Source: Mesorhizobium loti
GTDB lineage: Bacteria; Pseudomonadota; Alphaproteobacteria; Rhizobiales; Rhizobiaceae
NCBI RefSeq assembly: GCF_002858745.1
Contig: NZ_PJRO01000004.1
Location: 1-64,000 of the forward strand
Length of the DNA: 64,000 bases
Reading direction: 5' to 3'
Shown one piece after another: positions 52,851 to 61,619 of this stretch. How positions within the stretch are numbered: the first letter of the stretch is position 1; each line of letters opens with the position of its first letter. The notes under the pieces were generated by a model. The model saw only the letters and a list, made by a program, of their open reading frames with translations. It was not told where the DNA came from and ran no database searches. The position numbers and the translations under genes were made by a program.

Positions 52851-53756
52851 ATGTCGGTTGAGATCGTCGGCAAAGAAGGGCGTGCTGGTTTCAGGGGCTA
52901 TGAGACCTGGTACCGGATTAGCGGCGAACTCGACGGCAACAAACCTCCAGTGGTGATCCTGCATGGCGGTCCAGGCGTCGCGCACAACTATGTCGACGCC
53001 TATAAACTGCTCGCGCGCGATGGGCGCGCTGTCGTCCATTACGACCAGCTTGGCTGCGGCAACTCGACGTTGCTGCCCGAGAAAGGCGCCGACTTCTGGA
53101 CGCCGCAGCTTTTCATCGACGAACTTGAAAACCTCATCGACCATCTCGGCATCCGGGCGGGCTTCCACGTGTTGGGCCAGAGCTGGGGCGGCATGCTGGG
53201 CGCTGAATATGCGGTGCTCCAGCCGAAAGGTCTGAAATCGCTGACGATCGCCAATTCGCCGGCGTCGATGAAACTGTGGGTCGAGGAAGCCAATCGCCTG
53301 CGCGCCGACCTGCCTAGGGATGTGCAGGAAACGCTGACCCGACATGAGAAAGCCGGCACGACCGACGATCCCGAGTACCAGCAGGCGACGATGGTCTTCT
53401 ACGAGCGGCATGTCTGCCGCGTGGTGCCTTTCCCGCCGGAAGTGACCGAAAGTTTTGCCCAGGTGGCGCGCAATCCCACCGTCTACAATGTGATGAACGG
53501 TCCGAACGAGTTCCACGTCATCGGCACGCTGAAGACCTGGAGCGTCATCGATCGTCTGCCTCGTGTCGACGTTCCGACGCTGATCATCTCCGGGCGGCAT
53601 GACGAGGCGACGCCAGCGACCGTGCAGCCCTACAAGGACGGCATCAAGGGATCGCACTGGCAGATATTCGAACACTCCAGCCACATGCCGCATGTGGAAG
53701 AACAAGAAGAATGCATGCGGGTGGTTGGCGCATTCCTGCATCAAAACGACAACTGA
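52851..53756 (+). CDS. Proline iminopeptidase-family hydrolase (alpha/beta, S33)
   Basis: A 301-residue S33-type alpha/beta hydrolase. VVILHGGPGVAHNYVDA carries the HGGPG oxyanion motif of proline iminopeptidases, the nucleophile elbow is GQSWGGMLGAEYA, and the acid and His lie in IISGRHDEATPATVQPYKD and FEHSSHMPHVEE. Such enzymes cleave N-terminal proline or amino-acid amides and p-nitroanilides. The ATG at 52851 is 43 bases after the M17 stop, behind GGGTGGG. Between an M17 peptidase and a peptide importer, it should help degrade imported peptides. Confidence 0.92.
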   Translation: MSVEIVGKEGRAGFRGYETWYRISGELDGNKPPVVILHGGPGVAHNYVDAYKLLARDGRAVVHYDQLGCGNSTLLPEKGADFWTPQLFIDELENLIDHLGIRAGFHVLGQSWGGMLGAEYAVLQPKGLKSLTIANSPASMKLWVEEANRLRADLPRDVQETLTRHEKAGTTDDPEYQQATMVFYERHVCRVVPFPPEVTESFAQVARNPTVYNVMNGPNEFHVIGTLKTWSVIDRLPRVDVPTLIISGRHDEATPATVQPYKDGIKGSHWQIFEHSSHMPHVEEQEECMRVVGAFLHQNDN

Positions 53757-53770
53757 AAAGGGGAATAAGA

Positions 53771-55432
53771 ATGAAGAAATTGCTCCTGGCCGCGTCTGCG
53801 GCGACATTGCTGGCCGGTATAGGGCTTGCCCCGGCACAGGCTGAATATATCAAGGAACATCGCGGCGGCACCATTCGCCTGCTGGCTCGCTCTGCAGCGG
53901 GCACGCTTGATCCGCACATCAACTACACGGATCAGGGCTGGCAGATGTATCAGCCGGTCTATGACGGCCTCGTCGCCTTCCGCAAGGCAGAGGGCATGGA
54001 CGGCTTCACCATCGTTCCCGATCTGGCCGAAGCGCTGCCGGAAGTCAGCAATGATGGCAAGACCTTCACCTTCAAGCTGCGCAAGGGCATCAAGTTTTCG
54101 AACGGCCAGGACCTGACCGTCAAGGATGTGGTCGCCTCGTTCCAACGCATCTTCAAGGTCTCCGGGCCGACCTCGGGCACTTTCTATGCCGGTATCGTCG
54201 GCGCCGACAAATGCCTGGCCGATACCAAAAGCTGCACGCTGGAGGGTGGCGTCGTTGTCGACGAAGCAGCCAGCACGGTGACCCTCAATATTGCCAAGCC
54301 CGATGCGGAATTCCTCTACAAGCTGGCACTGCCGCATGCGGTTACCCTGCCGGCTGATACACCTGCGGAAGACATGGGTTCCAAGCCCATTCCGAGCACC
54401 GGCGCTTACATGATCTCGGCCTTCGATCCGAACAAGGGCATGACCGTCTCGCGTAACCCCCATTTCAAGCAGTGGAGTGAAGAGGCCCAGCCGGACGGTT
54501 ATCCTGATGTCGTGCAGTACGACTACGGCCTGTCCGAAGAGGCCGGCGTGACGGCGATCCAGAACGGCGAAGCGGACTGGATGTTCGATGCGTTGCCAAG
54601 TGACCGCCTTGTCGAGCTGGGCACGAAATTCAAGGACCAGCTCCATATCTCGCCGCTGTCGGCCTGGTGGTATGCGCCGCTCAACACTCGCCTTGCTCCC
54701 TTCGACAATGAAAAGGCTCGCCAGGCCGTGGCCTTTGCGGTCGACCGCAGCACACTGGTGAAACTCTTCGGCGGCAAGGTATTGGCGTCTCCAGTCTGCC
54801 AGGTGCTGCCGCCGGACTTCCCCGGTCATGAGGACTATTGCCCCTTCACCAAGAACCCAGGTGCGAAGTGGTCGGCTCCCGATCTCGACAAGGCCAAACA
54901 ACTGGTCGAGGAATCCGGTACCAAGGGCCAGAAGGTCACCATCATCGTGGAAGACACCGCCGTGTCCCGGTCGATCGGCGTCTATCTGCAAAGCGTGCTG
55001 ACCAGCATCGGTTACGTTGCCGACGTCAAGCCGATCTCGACCAACATCCAGTTCACCTACATCCAGAACACCAACAACAAGGTGCAGATGTCGGTCAGCC
55101 AGTGGTACAAGGACTATCCTGCGGCTTCTGACTTCCTCAACATCCTGTTCGGCTGCGCTTCCTTCCGCGAAGGGTCCGACGCGTCGATCAACATCTCCGG
55201 TTTCTGCGACAAGGACATCGACGCCAAGATGCAGAAGGCACTGGACCTCGGCGTGACTGACCAGGTGGCCGCGGACAAGATGTGGGCCGAGATCGACAAG
55301 CAGATCACCGACAAGGCGCCGGCCGTCGGCCTCTTCACGCCGAAGCGGCTCGACTTCGTCTCCAAGCGGGTCGGTAACTTCAAGTTCAACCGGCAGTTCA
55401 ACTGGATGATCACCCAGTCCTGGGTGCAGTGA
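53771..55432 (+). CDS. Peptide-type ABC transporter substrate-binding protein (SBP family 5)
   Basis: A 553-residue family 5 binding protein. The Sec signal peptide is residues 1-23 (KKLLLAASAATLLAGIGLAPAQAE). Core stretches are GGTIRLLARSAAGTLDPHINYTDQGWQMYQPVYDGLVAF, KTFTFKLRKGIKFSNGQDLTVKDVVASFQRIF, GAYMISAFDPNKGMTVSRNPHFKQW and FDNEKARQAVAFAVDRSTLVKLFGG. The ATG at 53771 follows AAAAGGGG. The stop overlaps the next gene's GTG (GTGA). The ligand is most likely a peptide because two peptidase genes precede it. Confidence 0.93.
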   Translation: MKKLLLAASAATLLAGIGLAPAQAEYIKEHRGGTIRLLARSAAGTLDPHINYTDQGWQMYQPVYDGLVAFRKAEGMDGFTIVPDLAEALPEVSNDGKTFTFKLRKGIKFSNGQDLTVKDVVASFQRIFKVSGPTSGTFYAGIVGADKCLADTKSCTLEGGVVVDEAASTVTLNIAKPDAEFLYKLALPHAVTLPADTPAEDMGSKPIPSTGAYMISAFDPNKGMTVSRNPHFKQWSEEAQPDGYPDVVQYDYGLSEEAGVTAIQNGEADWMFDALPSDRLVELGTKFKDQLHISPLSAWWYAPLNTRLAPFDNEKARQAVAFAVDRSTLVKLFGGKVLASPVCQVLPPDFPGHEDYCPFTKNPGAKWSAPDLDKAKQLVEESGTKGQKVTIIVEDTAVSRSIGVYLQSVLTSIGYVADVKPISTNIQFTYIQNTNNKVQMSVSQWYKDYPAASDFLNILFGCASFREGSDASINISGFCDKDIDAKMQKALDLGVTDQVAADKMWAEIDKQITDKAPAVGLFTPKRLDFVSKRVGNFKFNRQFNWMITQSWVQ

Positions 55433-56469
55433 CGATCAGCAGGGGCGCCGCCGTGTCGAACGAAGCCGTTGCCATGCCGCGCAAGTCGCGAGGACCCTGG
55501 GCCCTCGCTTTTGCAAAGCTGAAACGCAATCGCGCTGCGATGGCGTCCCTGGCCATTTTCCTGCTTATCCTGATCGCCTGCCTCAGTGCGCCCTTGTACG
55601 CGCGCTGGGCAGGTGTCGATCCGTTTTCCTCGACGCTCGACGCCGTCATCCAGATCGACGGCGCCGAGGTCCCGGTGATGGAACAATCGACGGAAGGGCT
55701 GGGCCTCGGCTACACGCCGCTCGGCCCGACCTGGCGGCTCGGCAACTACTTCCTCGGCGCCGACAGCCAGGGGCGTGACGTCATGGCGAGGCTGCTCTAC
55801 GGCGGCCTCAACTCGCTGTTCATCGCGGGCGCCGCCACCATCTTCACCCTGATCTTCGGCACCTCCGCAGGATTGGTGGCGGGTTACTTCGGCGGCGTGA
55901 CCGACACTATTCTGTCGCGCTTCCTCGATGTGCTGTGGGCGTTCCCGATCTATCTGCTGGCGATTTCGCTTTCTATCGTCATGATCGCGCAAGGCATCAC
56001 AATCGGGCCGATCACCATCGAATCCGGCAGCCTTTGGCTGCCCGTCATCATCATCGGCATTGTTTACGTGCCCTACGTGGCGCGCCCCATTCGCGGCCAG
56101 GTCCTGTCGCTCCGCAACAGCGAGTTCGTGCTGGCAGCCATCAATCTCGGCGTGCCGGGTTCGCGCATCCTGTGGCGCGATATCCTGCCCAACATCACCA
56201 CTACTCTGATCGTCTTCGTGCCGCTGATGATGGCACTCAACATGCTGACGGAATCGGCGCTTTCCTTCCTGTCGATCGGCGTGCAGCCACCGGACGCCAG
56301 CTGGGGCACCATCATCCAGGACGGACAGGCTCTGCTCTATACGCGCCCGATCGTCGCCCTGGCGCCCGGTATCGCAATTGCCATTTCCGTCATGGCACTC
56401 AATGTCTTCGGCGATGGCCTGCGCGACGCGCTCGACCCGCGCTCCAAAGTTCAACTGGGGCGCGACTGA
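55429..56469 (+). CDS. Peptide-type ABC transporter permease (DppC-like)
   Basis: A 346-residue inner-membrane permease. Helix 1 (MASLAIFLLILIACLSAPLYARW) is followed by a longer periplasmic loop than in the first Dpp-like set, then the DppC motif LGADSQGRDVMARLLYGGLNSLFIAGAATIFTLIFGTSAGLVAGYFGGVTDTILSRFLDVLWAFPIYLLAI. The EAA loop is SEFVLAAINLGVPGSRILWRDILPNI. The start is GTG at 55429, overlapping the upstream stop; a second GTG eight codons in is the alternative. Confidence 0.91.
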   Translation: MTISRGAAVSNEAVAMPRKSRGPWALAFAKLKRNRAAMASLAIFLLILIACLSAPLYARWAGVDPFSSTLDAVIQIDGAEVPVMEQSTEGLGLGYTPLGPTWRLGNYFLGADSQGRDVMARLLYGGLNSLFIAGAATIFTLIFGTSAGLVAGYFGGVTDTILSRFLDVLWAFPIYLLAISLSIVMIAQGITIGPITIESGSLWLPVIIIGIVYVPYVARPIRGQVLSLRNSEFVLAAINLGVPGSRILWRDILPNITTTLIVFVPLMMALNMLTESALSFLSIGVQPPDASWGTIIQDGQALLYTRPIVALAPGIAIAISVMALNVFGDGLRDALDPRSKVQLGRD

Positions 56470-57440
56470 TGATCTACGCGATCCTGCGCCGCTTTGGTCA
56501 GATGCTGTTCGTGATGTTCGGCATCTCGGTCATCGTCTTCTTGATCTTCTTTGCAACGCCGGGCTCTGATCCGGCGGCTCGCATCGCCGGCCGCAACGCC
56601 TCGCCGGAAGTGCTGGAAGCGGTCCGCCACAATTTCGGTTTCGACCGCCCGCTCTATGTGCAGTACGGGCTGATGATGAAGAAGATCTTCGTCACCGGCG
56701 ATCTGACCTCGTTCGTCAACCGCGGCTGGAAAGTTGTGCCGGCCGTGCTGGATTCGATCCCGGTGACACTCTCGCTTGTCTTCGGGGCGGCGGTGCTGTG
56801 GGTGGTGGTCTCGATCGTCATCGGCATCGTTGCCGCCGCCACGCGCGACAGCTGGGTGGACAAGCTTTTGATGGCGCTGGGGCTGCTCGGCATTTCCATG
56901 CCCGTCTACTGGCTTGGCGAGGTCATGAACCTCATGACCCAGAGCCGCTATCACGATACCTGGCTGTTTTCCTGGGTGCCGCCGCTTGGCTACAAGAACT
57001 TCTCCGATGATCCAAAGGGCTGGTTCCTGACCCTGGTGATCCCGTGGATCACGCTCGCCATCCTCTACATCGGCATCTACGGCCGCGTGCTGCGGGCGGC
57101 GATCATCGAGTCGATGCAGGAAGACTACATCCGCACCGCCCGAGCCAAGGGCCTGTCCGAAACGCGCATTATGCTGCGCCATGCGCTGCGCACCTCGCTG
57201 ATCGCCTTCGTCACTTTGTTCGGCCTGGATTTCGGCGCGCTGGTCGGAGGCTCCGCCTTGTTGACGGAGGTTGTTTTCGGCCTGCACGGCATCGGCAAGC
57301 TCACCTATGACGCGCTGCAGAACCTGGATCTGCCGATGATCATGGCCACGGTCATGTACGCGTCGATGTTCGTTGTCGTGGCCAATGCGGTAGTAGATTT
57401 CATCTACATCCTTCTCGACCCGCGCGTGAGGACATCATGA
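56469..57440 (+). CDS. Peptide-type ABC transporter permease (DppB-like)
   Basis: A 323-residue inner-membrane permease starting MIYAILRRFGQMLFVMFGISVIVFLIFFATPGSDPAARIAGR, with the DppB segment VLEAVRHNFGFDRPLYVQYGLMMKKIFVTGDL and EAA loop IESMQEDYIRTARAKGLSETRIMLRHALRTSLIAFVTLFGLDFGALVGGSALLTEVVFG. The ATG overlaps the upstream stop; the 1.5-kb open frame that starts at 55935 is spurious before this ATG. The stop overlaps the ATPase start by 4 bases. Confidence 0.93.
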   Translation: MIYAILRRFGQMLFVMFGISVIVFLIFFATPGSDPAARIAGRNASPEVLEAVRHNFGFDRPLYVQYGLMMKKIFVTGDLTSFVNRGWKVVPAVLDSIPVTLSLVFGAAVLWVVVSIVIGIVAAATRDSWVDKLLMALGLLGISMPVYWLGEVMNLMTQSRYHDTWLFSWVPPLGYKNFSDDPKGWFLTLVIPWITLAILYIGIYGRVLRAAIIESMQEDYIRTARAKGLSETRIMLRHALRTSLIAFVTLFGLDFGALVGGSALLTEVVFGLHGIGKLTYDALQNLDLPMIMATVMYASMFVVVANAVVDFIYILLDPRVRTS

Positions 57441-58393
57441 TGCTGTCGGTACGCGACCTCAGGGTTTCCTTCCGCACGCATGAGGGGCTGGTGCGGGCCA
57501 TCGACGGCGTCTCCTTCGATCTCAACGAGGGCGAGATCCTCGGTGTCGTCGGTGAATCCGGCTCGGGCAAGACCGTTTCGCTGCTCGCCGTCATGGGCCT
57601 GATCACCGACCCCAATGCGGTCATCGAGGGTTCGATCCGCTACAAGGAACGCGAGCTGGTGGGATTGCCGGCGAAGGAACTCCGCCGCCTGCGCGGCAAC
57701 GAGATCGCCATGATCTTCCAGGATCCGATGACGGCGCTGACACCGGTCTATACGATCGGCTGGCAGATCGCCGAGCAGATCCGCGCCCACAAGCGCGTCA
57801 GCAAATCCCAGGCGCTGGAGCGGGTGGAAGAACTGCTGGCGGAGGTCAACTTCCCCAATCCGCGCGAAGCGATGTCGCGTTATCCGCACCAGCTTTCGGG
57901 CGGCATGCGGCAGCGCGCCGTGATCGCGATGGCCTTGTCGTGCAACCCGGCGCTGCTGGTGGCGGACGAACCGACCACCGCTCTCGACGTGACGGTGCAG
58001 GCGGGCATTCTCGACCTCGTGCGCAAGCTGCGCACGACCCACAATTCGGCTGTCGTCTTCATCACGCACGACATGGGCGTGGTTTCGGAACTCGCCGACA
58101 GGGTGATGGTCATGTATGCGGGGCGTGTGGTCGAGCGCGGCAGCCGCACCGAGCTCTTTTCCGCTCCACAGCACCCCTATACGCGCGCGCTGCTGGGGTC
58201 TATCCCACCACTCACGGGAGAGAAGCCGCGTCGCCTGCCGGCAATTCCCGGCTCTCCGCCATCGCTGTTGCGCCTGCCCGAGGGGTGCGCCTTCGGTCCG
58301 CGCTGTCCTGTTAACTACGAACCTTGCAGGACCGGCAAGCCCACTCTAGGCGACGGCGGCCATGCCGCCGCGTGTTTCCGGGTGCAGGCATGA
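57437..58393 (+). CDS. Peptide-type ABC transporter ATPase (DppD-like)
   Basis: A 318-residue ABC ATPase with Walker A GESGSGKT, signature LSGGMRQRAVIAMAL, Walker B LLVADEPTTALD and switch His FITHDMGVV. The C-terminal oligopeptide-type tail (CAFGPRCPVNYEPCRTG) is a Cys-rich motif. Two ATGs at 57437 and 57440 are available; the first overlaps the permease stop by 4 bases. The stop overlaps the next ATPase start. Confidence 0.93.
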   Translation: MMLSVRDLRVSFRTHEGLVRAIDGVSFDLNEGEILGVVGESGSGKTVSLLAVMGLITDPNAVIEGSIRYKERELVGLPAKELRRLRGNEIAMIFQDPMTALTPVYTIGWQIAEQIRAHKRVSKSQALERVEELLAEVNFPNPREAMSRYPHQLSGGMRQRAVIAMALSCNPALLVADEPTTALDVTVQAGILDLVRKLRTTHNSAVVFITHDMGVVSELADRVMVMYAGRVVERGSRTELFSAPQHPYTRALLGSIPPLTGEKPRRLPAIPGSPPSLLRLPEGCAFGPRCPVNYEPCRTGKPTLGDGGHAAACFRVQA

Positions 58394-59403
58394 GCGGACA
58401 GATGATCGACAAAGACCAGCCAATCCTCGAGACGCGCGAGCTCAGCAAACGCTTCTCGATCGGCACGCGCTTTTCATCGCAAGGTAAACGAACCGTCCAT
58501 GCCGTCGACAATGTCTCGCTGACGGTTCGGCGCGGCGAAACCGTCGGCCTGGTCGGGGAGTCCGGATGCGGCAAGTCCACCTTGGCGCGCTGCCTTGTCC
58601 GGCTCTACGACATCACCGATGGCCGCTTGCTTTTCGAAGGGGACGACATCACCGGCAAATCGCTGACTGAATTGAGACCGTTCCGGCGCCGCTTGCAGAT
58701 GGTGTTTCAGGATCCGTCGGCCTCGCTCAATCCTCGGCGTCGGGTCGGGGATCTTGTTGCGGAGCCGCTGCGCATCCACACCGACCTGTCTTCTCGGGAA
58801 ATCTCCAAACGGGTCGCGGAACTGTTCGACCTCGTCGGGCTGCTGCCGGATCACGTCATGCGCTACCCGCACGAATTCTCCGGCGGCCAGCGCCAGCGTG
58901 TCGGTATCGCGCGCGCCATCGCGCTCAATCCCGACCTCGTCGTGCTGGACGAACCGGTTTCGGCGCTCGATGTGTCGGTGCAGGCGCAGATCGTCAACCT
59001 GTTGGCCGACCTCCAGGAGAAACTCAAACTCACCTACATCTTCATTGCCCACGATCTGTCGATCGTACGCCAGGTCTCGACCCGTATCGCCGTCATGTAT
59101 CTGGGGTCGATCGTGGAGGAAGGGCCGGCGGAAGAGCTGTTTGCAACGCCTGCTCATCCCTACAGCCAGGCACTGATCTCGGCCGTACCCGTTGTCGAAA
59201 CGACACCAGCTGGAACACGCAAGCGCATCATTCTGACCGGCGACGTGCCAAGCCCGCTCAAGCCGCCATCCGGGTGCCGCTTCCACCCTAGATGTCCGAT
59301 CGCGGCGGACCGTTGTCGTACGGAACGACCGCAACTCACCGAACATCGTTCCGGCCGAAAGGTCGCCTGCCATTTCCCGACGCTCGCCGCCTCGGACGGA
59401 TAG
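58390..59403 (+). CDS. Peptide-type ABC transporter ATPase (DppF-like)
   Basis: A 337-residue ABC ATPase with Walker A GESGCGKST, Q-loop QMVFQDPSASLNPRRRV, signature FSGGQRQRVGIARAI, Walker B LVVLDEPVSALD, switch His FIAHDLSIV, and the C-terminal RFHPRCPIAADRCRTERP Cys-rich tail. The ATG at 58390 overlaps the DppD-like stop. It is the last gene of the peptidase-importer operon; a family A repeat starts 7 bases after its stop codon. Confidence 0.93.
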   Translation: MSGQMIDKDQPILETRELSKRFSIGTRFSSQGKRTVHAVDNVSLTVRRGETVGLVGESGCGKSTLARCLVRLYDITDGRLLFEGDDITGKSLTELRPFRRRLQMVFQDPSASLNPRRRVGDLVAEPLRIHTDLSSREISKRVAELFDLVGLLPDHVMRYPHEFSGGQRQRVGIARAIALNPDLVVLDEPVSALDVSVQAQIVNLLADLQEKLKLTYIFIAHDLSIVRQVSTRIAVMYLGSIVEEGPAEELFATPAHPYSQALISAVPVVETTPAGTRKRIILTGDVPSPLKPPSGCRFHPRCPIAADRCRTERPQLTEHRSGRKVACHFPTLAASDG

Positions 59404-59410
59404 CGCCGGG

Positions 59411-59508
59411 CAATTCCAGGAAAAGTGCGTAGCGGTTTTCGTCCGGGATTGCGCAAAAACAAAGAGTTAGAGCGTTTCCGCGTTTCCGGAAAACCGGAAA
59501 CTCTCTAG
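59411..59508. repeat. Intergenic palindromic repeat, family A, copy 2
   Basis: A 98-base element starting CAATTCCAGGAAAAGTGCG and ending GGAAACTCTCTAG. It matches 25160-25260 over its whole length with scattered differences. It fills the gap between the convergent ATPase (stop 59403) and M50 gene, and its last bases (CTAG) contain the M50 gene's stop codon on the minus strand. Confidence 0.8.
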
Positions 59509-61619
59509 GCTCCTGCCTCGCGCACCAGCACTCTAAGGACCTGCCGCCAAGCGCGGGCCAGCAGGCTTTCCGCTTGCCCGTTGAGGATCAGAACCCCACG
59601 CCAGGTCTGGCTCGGTCCCTGCTTGAAGTCAGCCACTCGTGCTGTCACGGCATATTCCGCCGAGGTCGGCGCCAGTCGCTTGTTGTCGGTCTGATGTACG
59701 GCAATGGGCCCGCCGAACTGAGAGGTCAGTTGCGGTATATCGAGCTCTTGCGCTCCGGCAATCGCAACGGACACCAGCACGACCTTCGCCTTCGGCTGGG
59801 TCAAGTCGTCGGGGATGAACCAGCCCGTCGCTCCGTTCTCGATACGGGCGCGGTCATTGCCGGACACATAGCCGCGGACGATCGCTCCAGTGTCGGATGA
59901 GAGGAAGGCAAGCTGCTCCTTGCGCGACACCCATTGTCCGACGGCGATTTCAGCGTTCAGATCGGCGATCCGGCCGTCGAAAGGCGCCCGAACGACCAGC
60001 CTGTCCTCGCGCTGCTGCAGTCCGTCACGCTTGGCGATCAGGCTGCTCAACTGTGTCATGATCACGCCGCGGGCGGCCAGGTCCTCTGCTTCTGAACCGA
60101 TGCGGGCGATACGCTGTTCGGCGAGGTCGATTCCCTTCTCCGCGAGTTTGCGTTCCTGAGCCAGGGCGGGTGCGGAAATCACAAAGAGCACATCGCCCTT
60201 GCGCACCAGGTCGCCGCGCCTGACATTGATTGCATCGATGTGCCCGGCTTCCTGCGAAAAAAGGCGAACGAAGGCCTCCGGCAGGATCAGTGCCGGTGCA
60301 CTGATCCGGGTGGAAAGCGGCATGGCCGCAAGTGCTATCAGCGCGAGGACGATCGCAAAGGTGACATAGGTTCGACGGCCCGCCAGTATCGTTCGGCGCA
60401 TGCCCCACCACTCCCTGACTTCGGCCCACACCGGGCGGATCATGAAGAAGCCGATTTCAACGGCAAACAGCATCACGCCGACCAGCTTGATCGTGAAATG
60501 ATAGACCAGCAGCGCGATGCCCAGATAAAGACTGATGCGGTAGATCACCGTGCAGAGCGCATAGATCGTGACGATCGCATCGAAGCGTGGCGGAAACGGC
60601 TCCGGCGCGGGATTTCCGAACCCGAACAGGAATTCACGCAAGCGCCAGCGCAGATGCCGGAACGCGCGCGGCTGCAGGTTCTCGATCCCCAGCAGATCCG
60701 CCAGCATGTAATAGCCGTCGAAACGCATGAACGGGTTGATGTTGACGAGGAGGCTCAGGATCCAGCCCGTCGCGGAAAGGACGAAAACGGCGCTGCGCAG
60801 CGGACCGTCCGGCAGGAATACCCAGAAGAACAGCGCGAGTGCCGCGACGCAAAGTTCAGTGATGACGCCGGCGGAATCGATCATCATGCGCTGGCGCCGC
60901 GACCTGAGTTTCCAGGCCTCGGTCACATCCGTGTAGAGTAGGGGCATCATCACCATGAAGGCGATGCCCATCGTGGGCACGCGGCAGCCATGCCGATGCG
61001 CGACATAGGCGTGGCCAAGTTCGTGCAGCGATTTGATCAGGACGATCGAGACAAGCGAGACTGCGGCCCCTTCGAAGGAAAAGACGTAGGAAAACGTGCC
61101 GACGAATTCCTCCCACTGCCGGGAGACCAGGTAGAGGCCGGCAAGGCCGATGATCGTCACGAACAGCAGGAAGCCGCGACTGAAGAGCGGCGCGACATAG
61201 CGCCATGTTGCCTGGATGAATTTCTCGGGCCGTACCAGCGGGATCTTGAAGAACAGGTAGTTGTGGATCAGTTGCATGAACCACGAATGGTGTCGGCGCG
61301 ACGCTTCATAGAGCCCGCGCCAGGAACCCACGGGTTGTGCGAGAAAGAAGTTGGCTTCCAGCAGGCGCAGCACCATGCCGACTTCCTCGGTGTCGGTATG
61401 TCGGCCAAATCGGGCACCGAGCGTCTTGTTTAGAGAACCGATCGTCGGGCTGCGGTTCCAGACCGAAAGCAGCTGGAACATCTCATAGGTGACGCGGAAG
61501 AAACGGTTGCGCAACGGGTCGAGCACGATCCAGACCGGTTCGCCGGAATAGCTGGTGCCGCCGCGCATGACCTGCAGGTCCTCGCGCAGCCTGGGCAAGG
61601 GGATGTCGGATGGGTTCAT
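59505..61619 (-). CDS. Membrane M50-type protease fused to HlyD-like adaptor domain
   Basis: A 704-residue membrane protein. Residues 1-95 look PqqD-like (winged-helix pattern around LRNRFFRVTYEMFQLLSVW). From about 145 to 410 it is an M50/site-2-protease-like membrane domain: zinc motif HELGH at 199-203 and third ligand D301 in NPFMRFDGYY, with several helices around it. From about 440 to the end it is HlyD-like (biotinyl-lipoyl hairpin: APALILPEAFVRLFSQEAGHIDAINVRRGDLVRKGDVL, a coiled-coil hairpin, then VRAPFDGRIADLNAEIAVGQWV). All catalytic residues are present. The stop codon lies in the neighbouring family A repeat. The next gene overlaps its start by 4 bases. Confidence 0.88.
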   Translation of the reverse strand: MNPSDIPLPRLREDLQVMRGGTSYSGEPVWIVLDPLRNRFFRVTYEMFQLLSVWNRSPTIGSLNKTLGARFGRHTDTEEVGMVLRLLEANFFLAQPVGSWRGLYEASRRHHSWFMQLIHNYLFFKIPLVRPEKFIQATWRYVAPLFSRGFLLFVTIIGLAGLYLVSRQWEEFVGTFSYVFSFEGAAVSLVSIVLIKSLHELGHAYVAHRHGCRVPTMGIAFMVMMPLLYTDVTEAWKLRSRRQRMMIDSAGVITELCVAALALFFWVFLPDGPLRSAVFVLSATGWILSLLVNINPFMRFDGYYMLADLLGIENLQPRAFRHLRWRLREFLFGFGNPAPEPFPPRFDAIVTIYALCTVIYRISLYLGIALLVYHFTIKLVGVMLFAVEIGFFMIRPVWAEVREWWGMRRTILAGRRTYVTFAIVLALIALAAMPLSTRISAPALILPEAFVRLFSQEAGHIDAINVRRGDLVRKGDVLFVISAPALAQERKLAEKGIDLAEQRIARIGSEAEDLAARGVIMTQLSSLIAKRDGLQQREDRLVVRAPFDGRIADLNAEIAVGQWVSRKEQLAFLSSDTGAIVRGYVSGNDRARIENGATGWFIPDDLTQPKAKVVLVSVAIAGAQELDIPQLTSQFGGPIAVHQTDNKRLAPTSAEYAVTARVADFKQGPSQTWRGVLILNGQAESLLARAWRQVLRVLVREAGA

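Noticed and set aside
55114-56454. A 446-codon minus-strand frame opposite the DppC-like permease
   Set aside because: Antisense shadow; the plus-strand gene has all family motifs.
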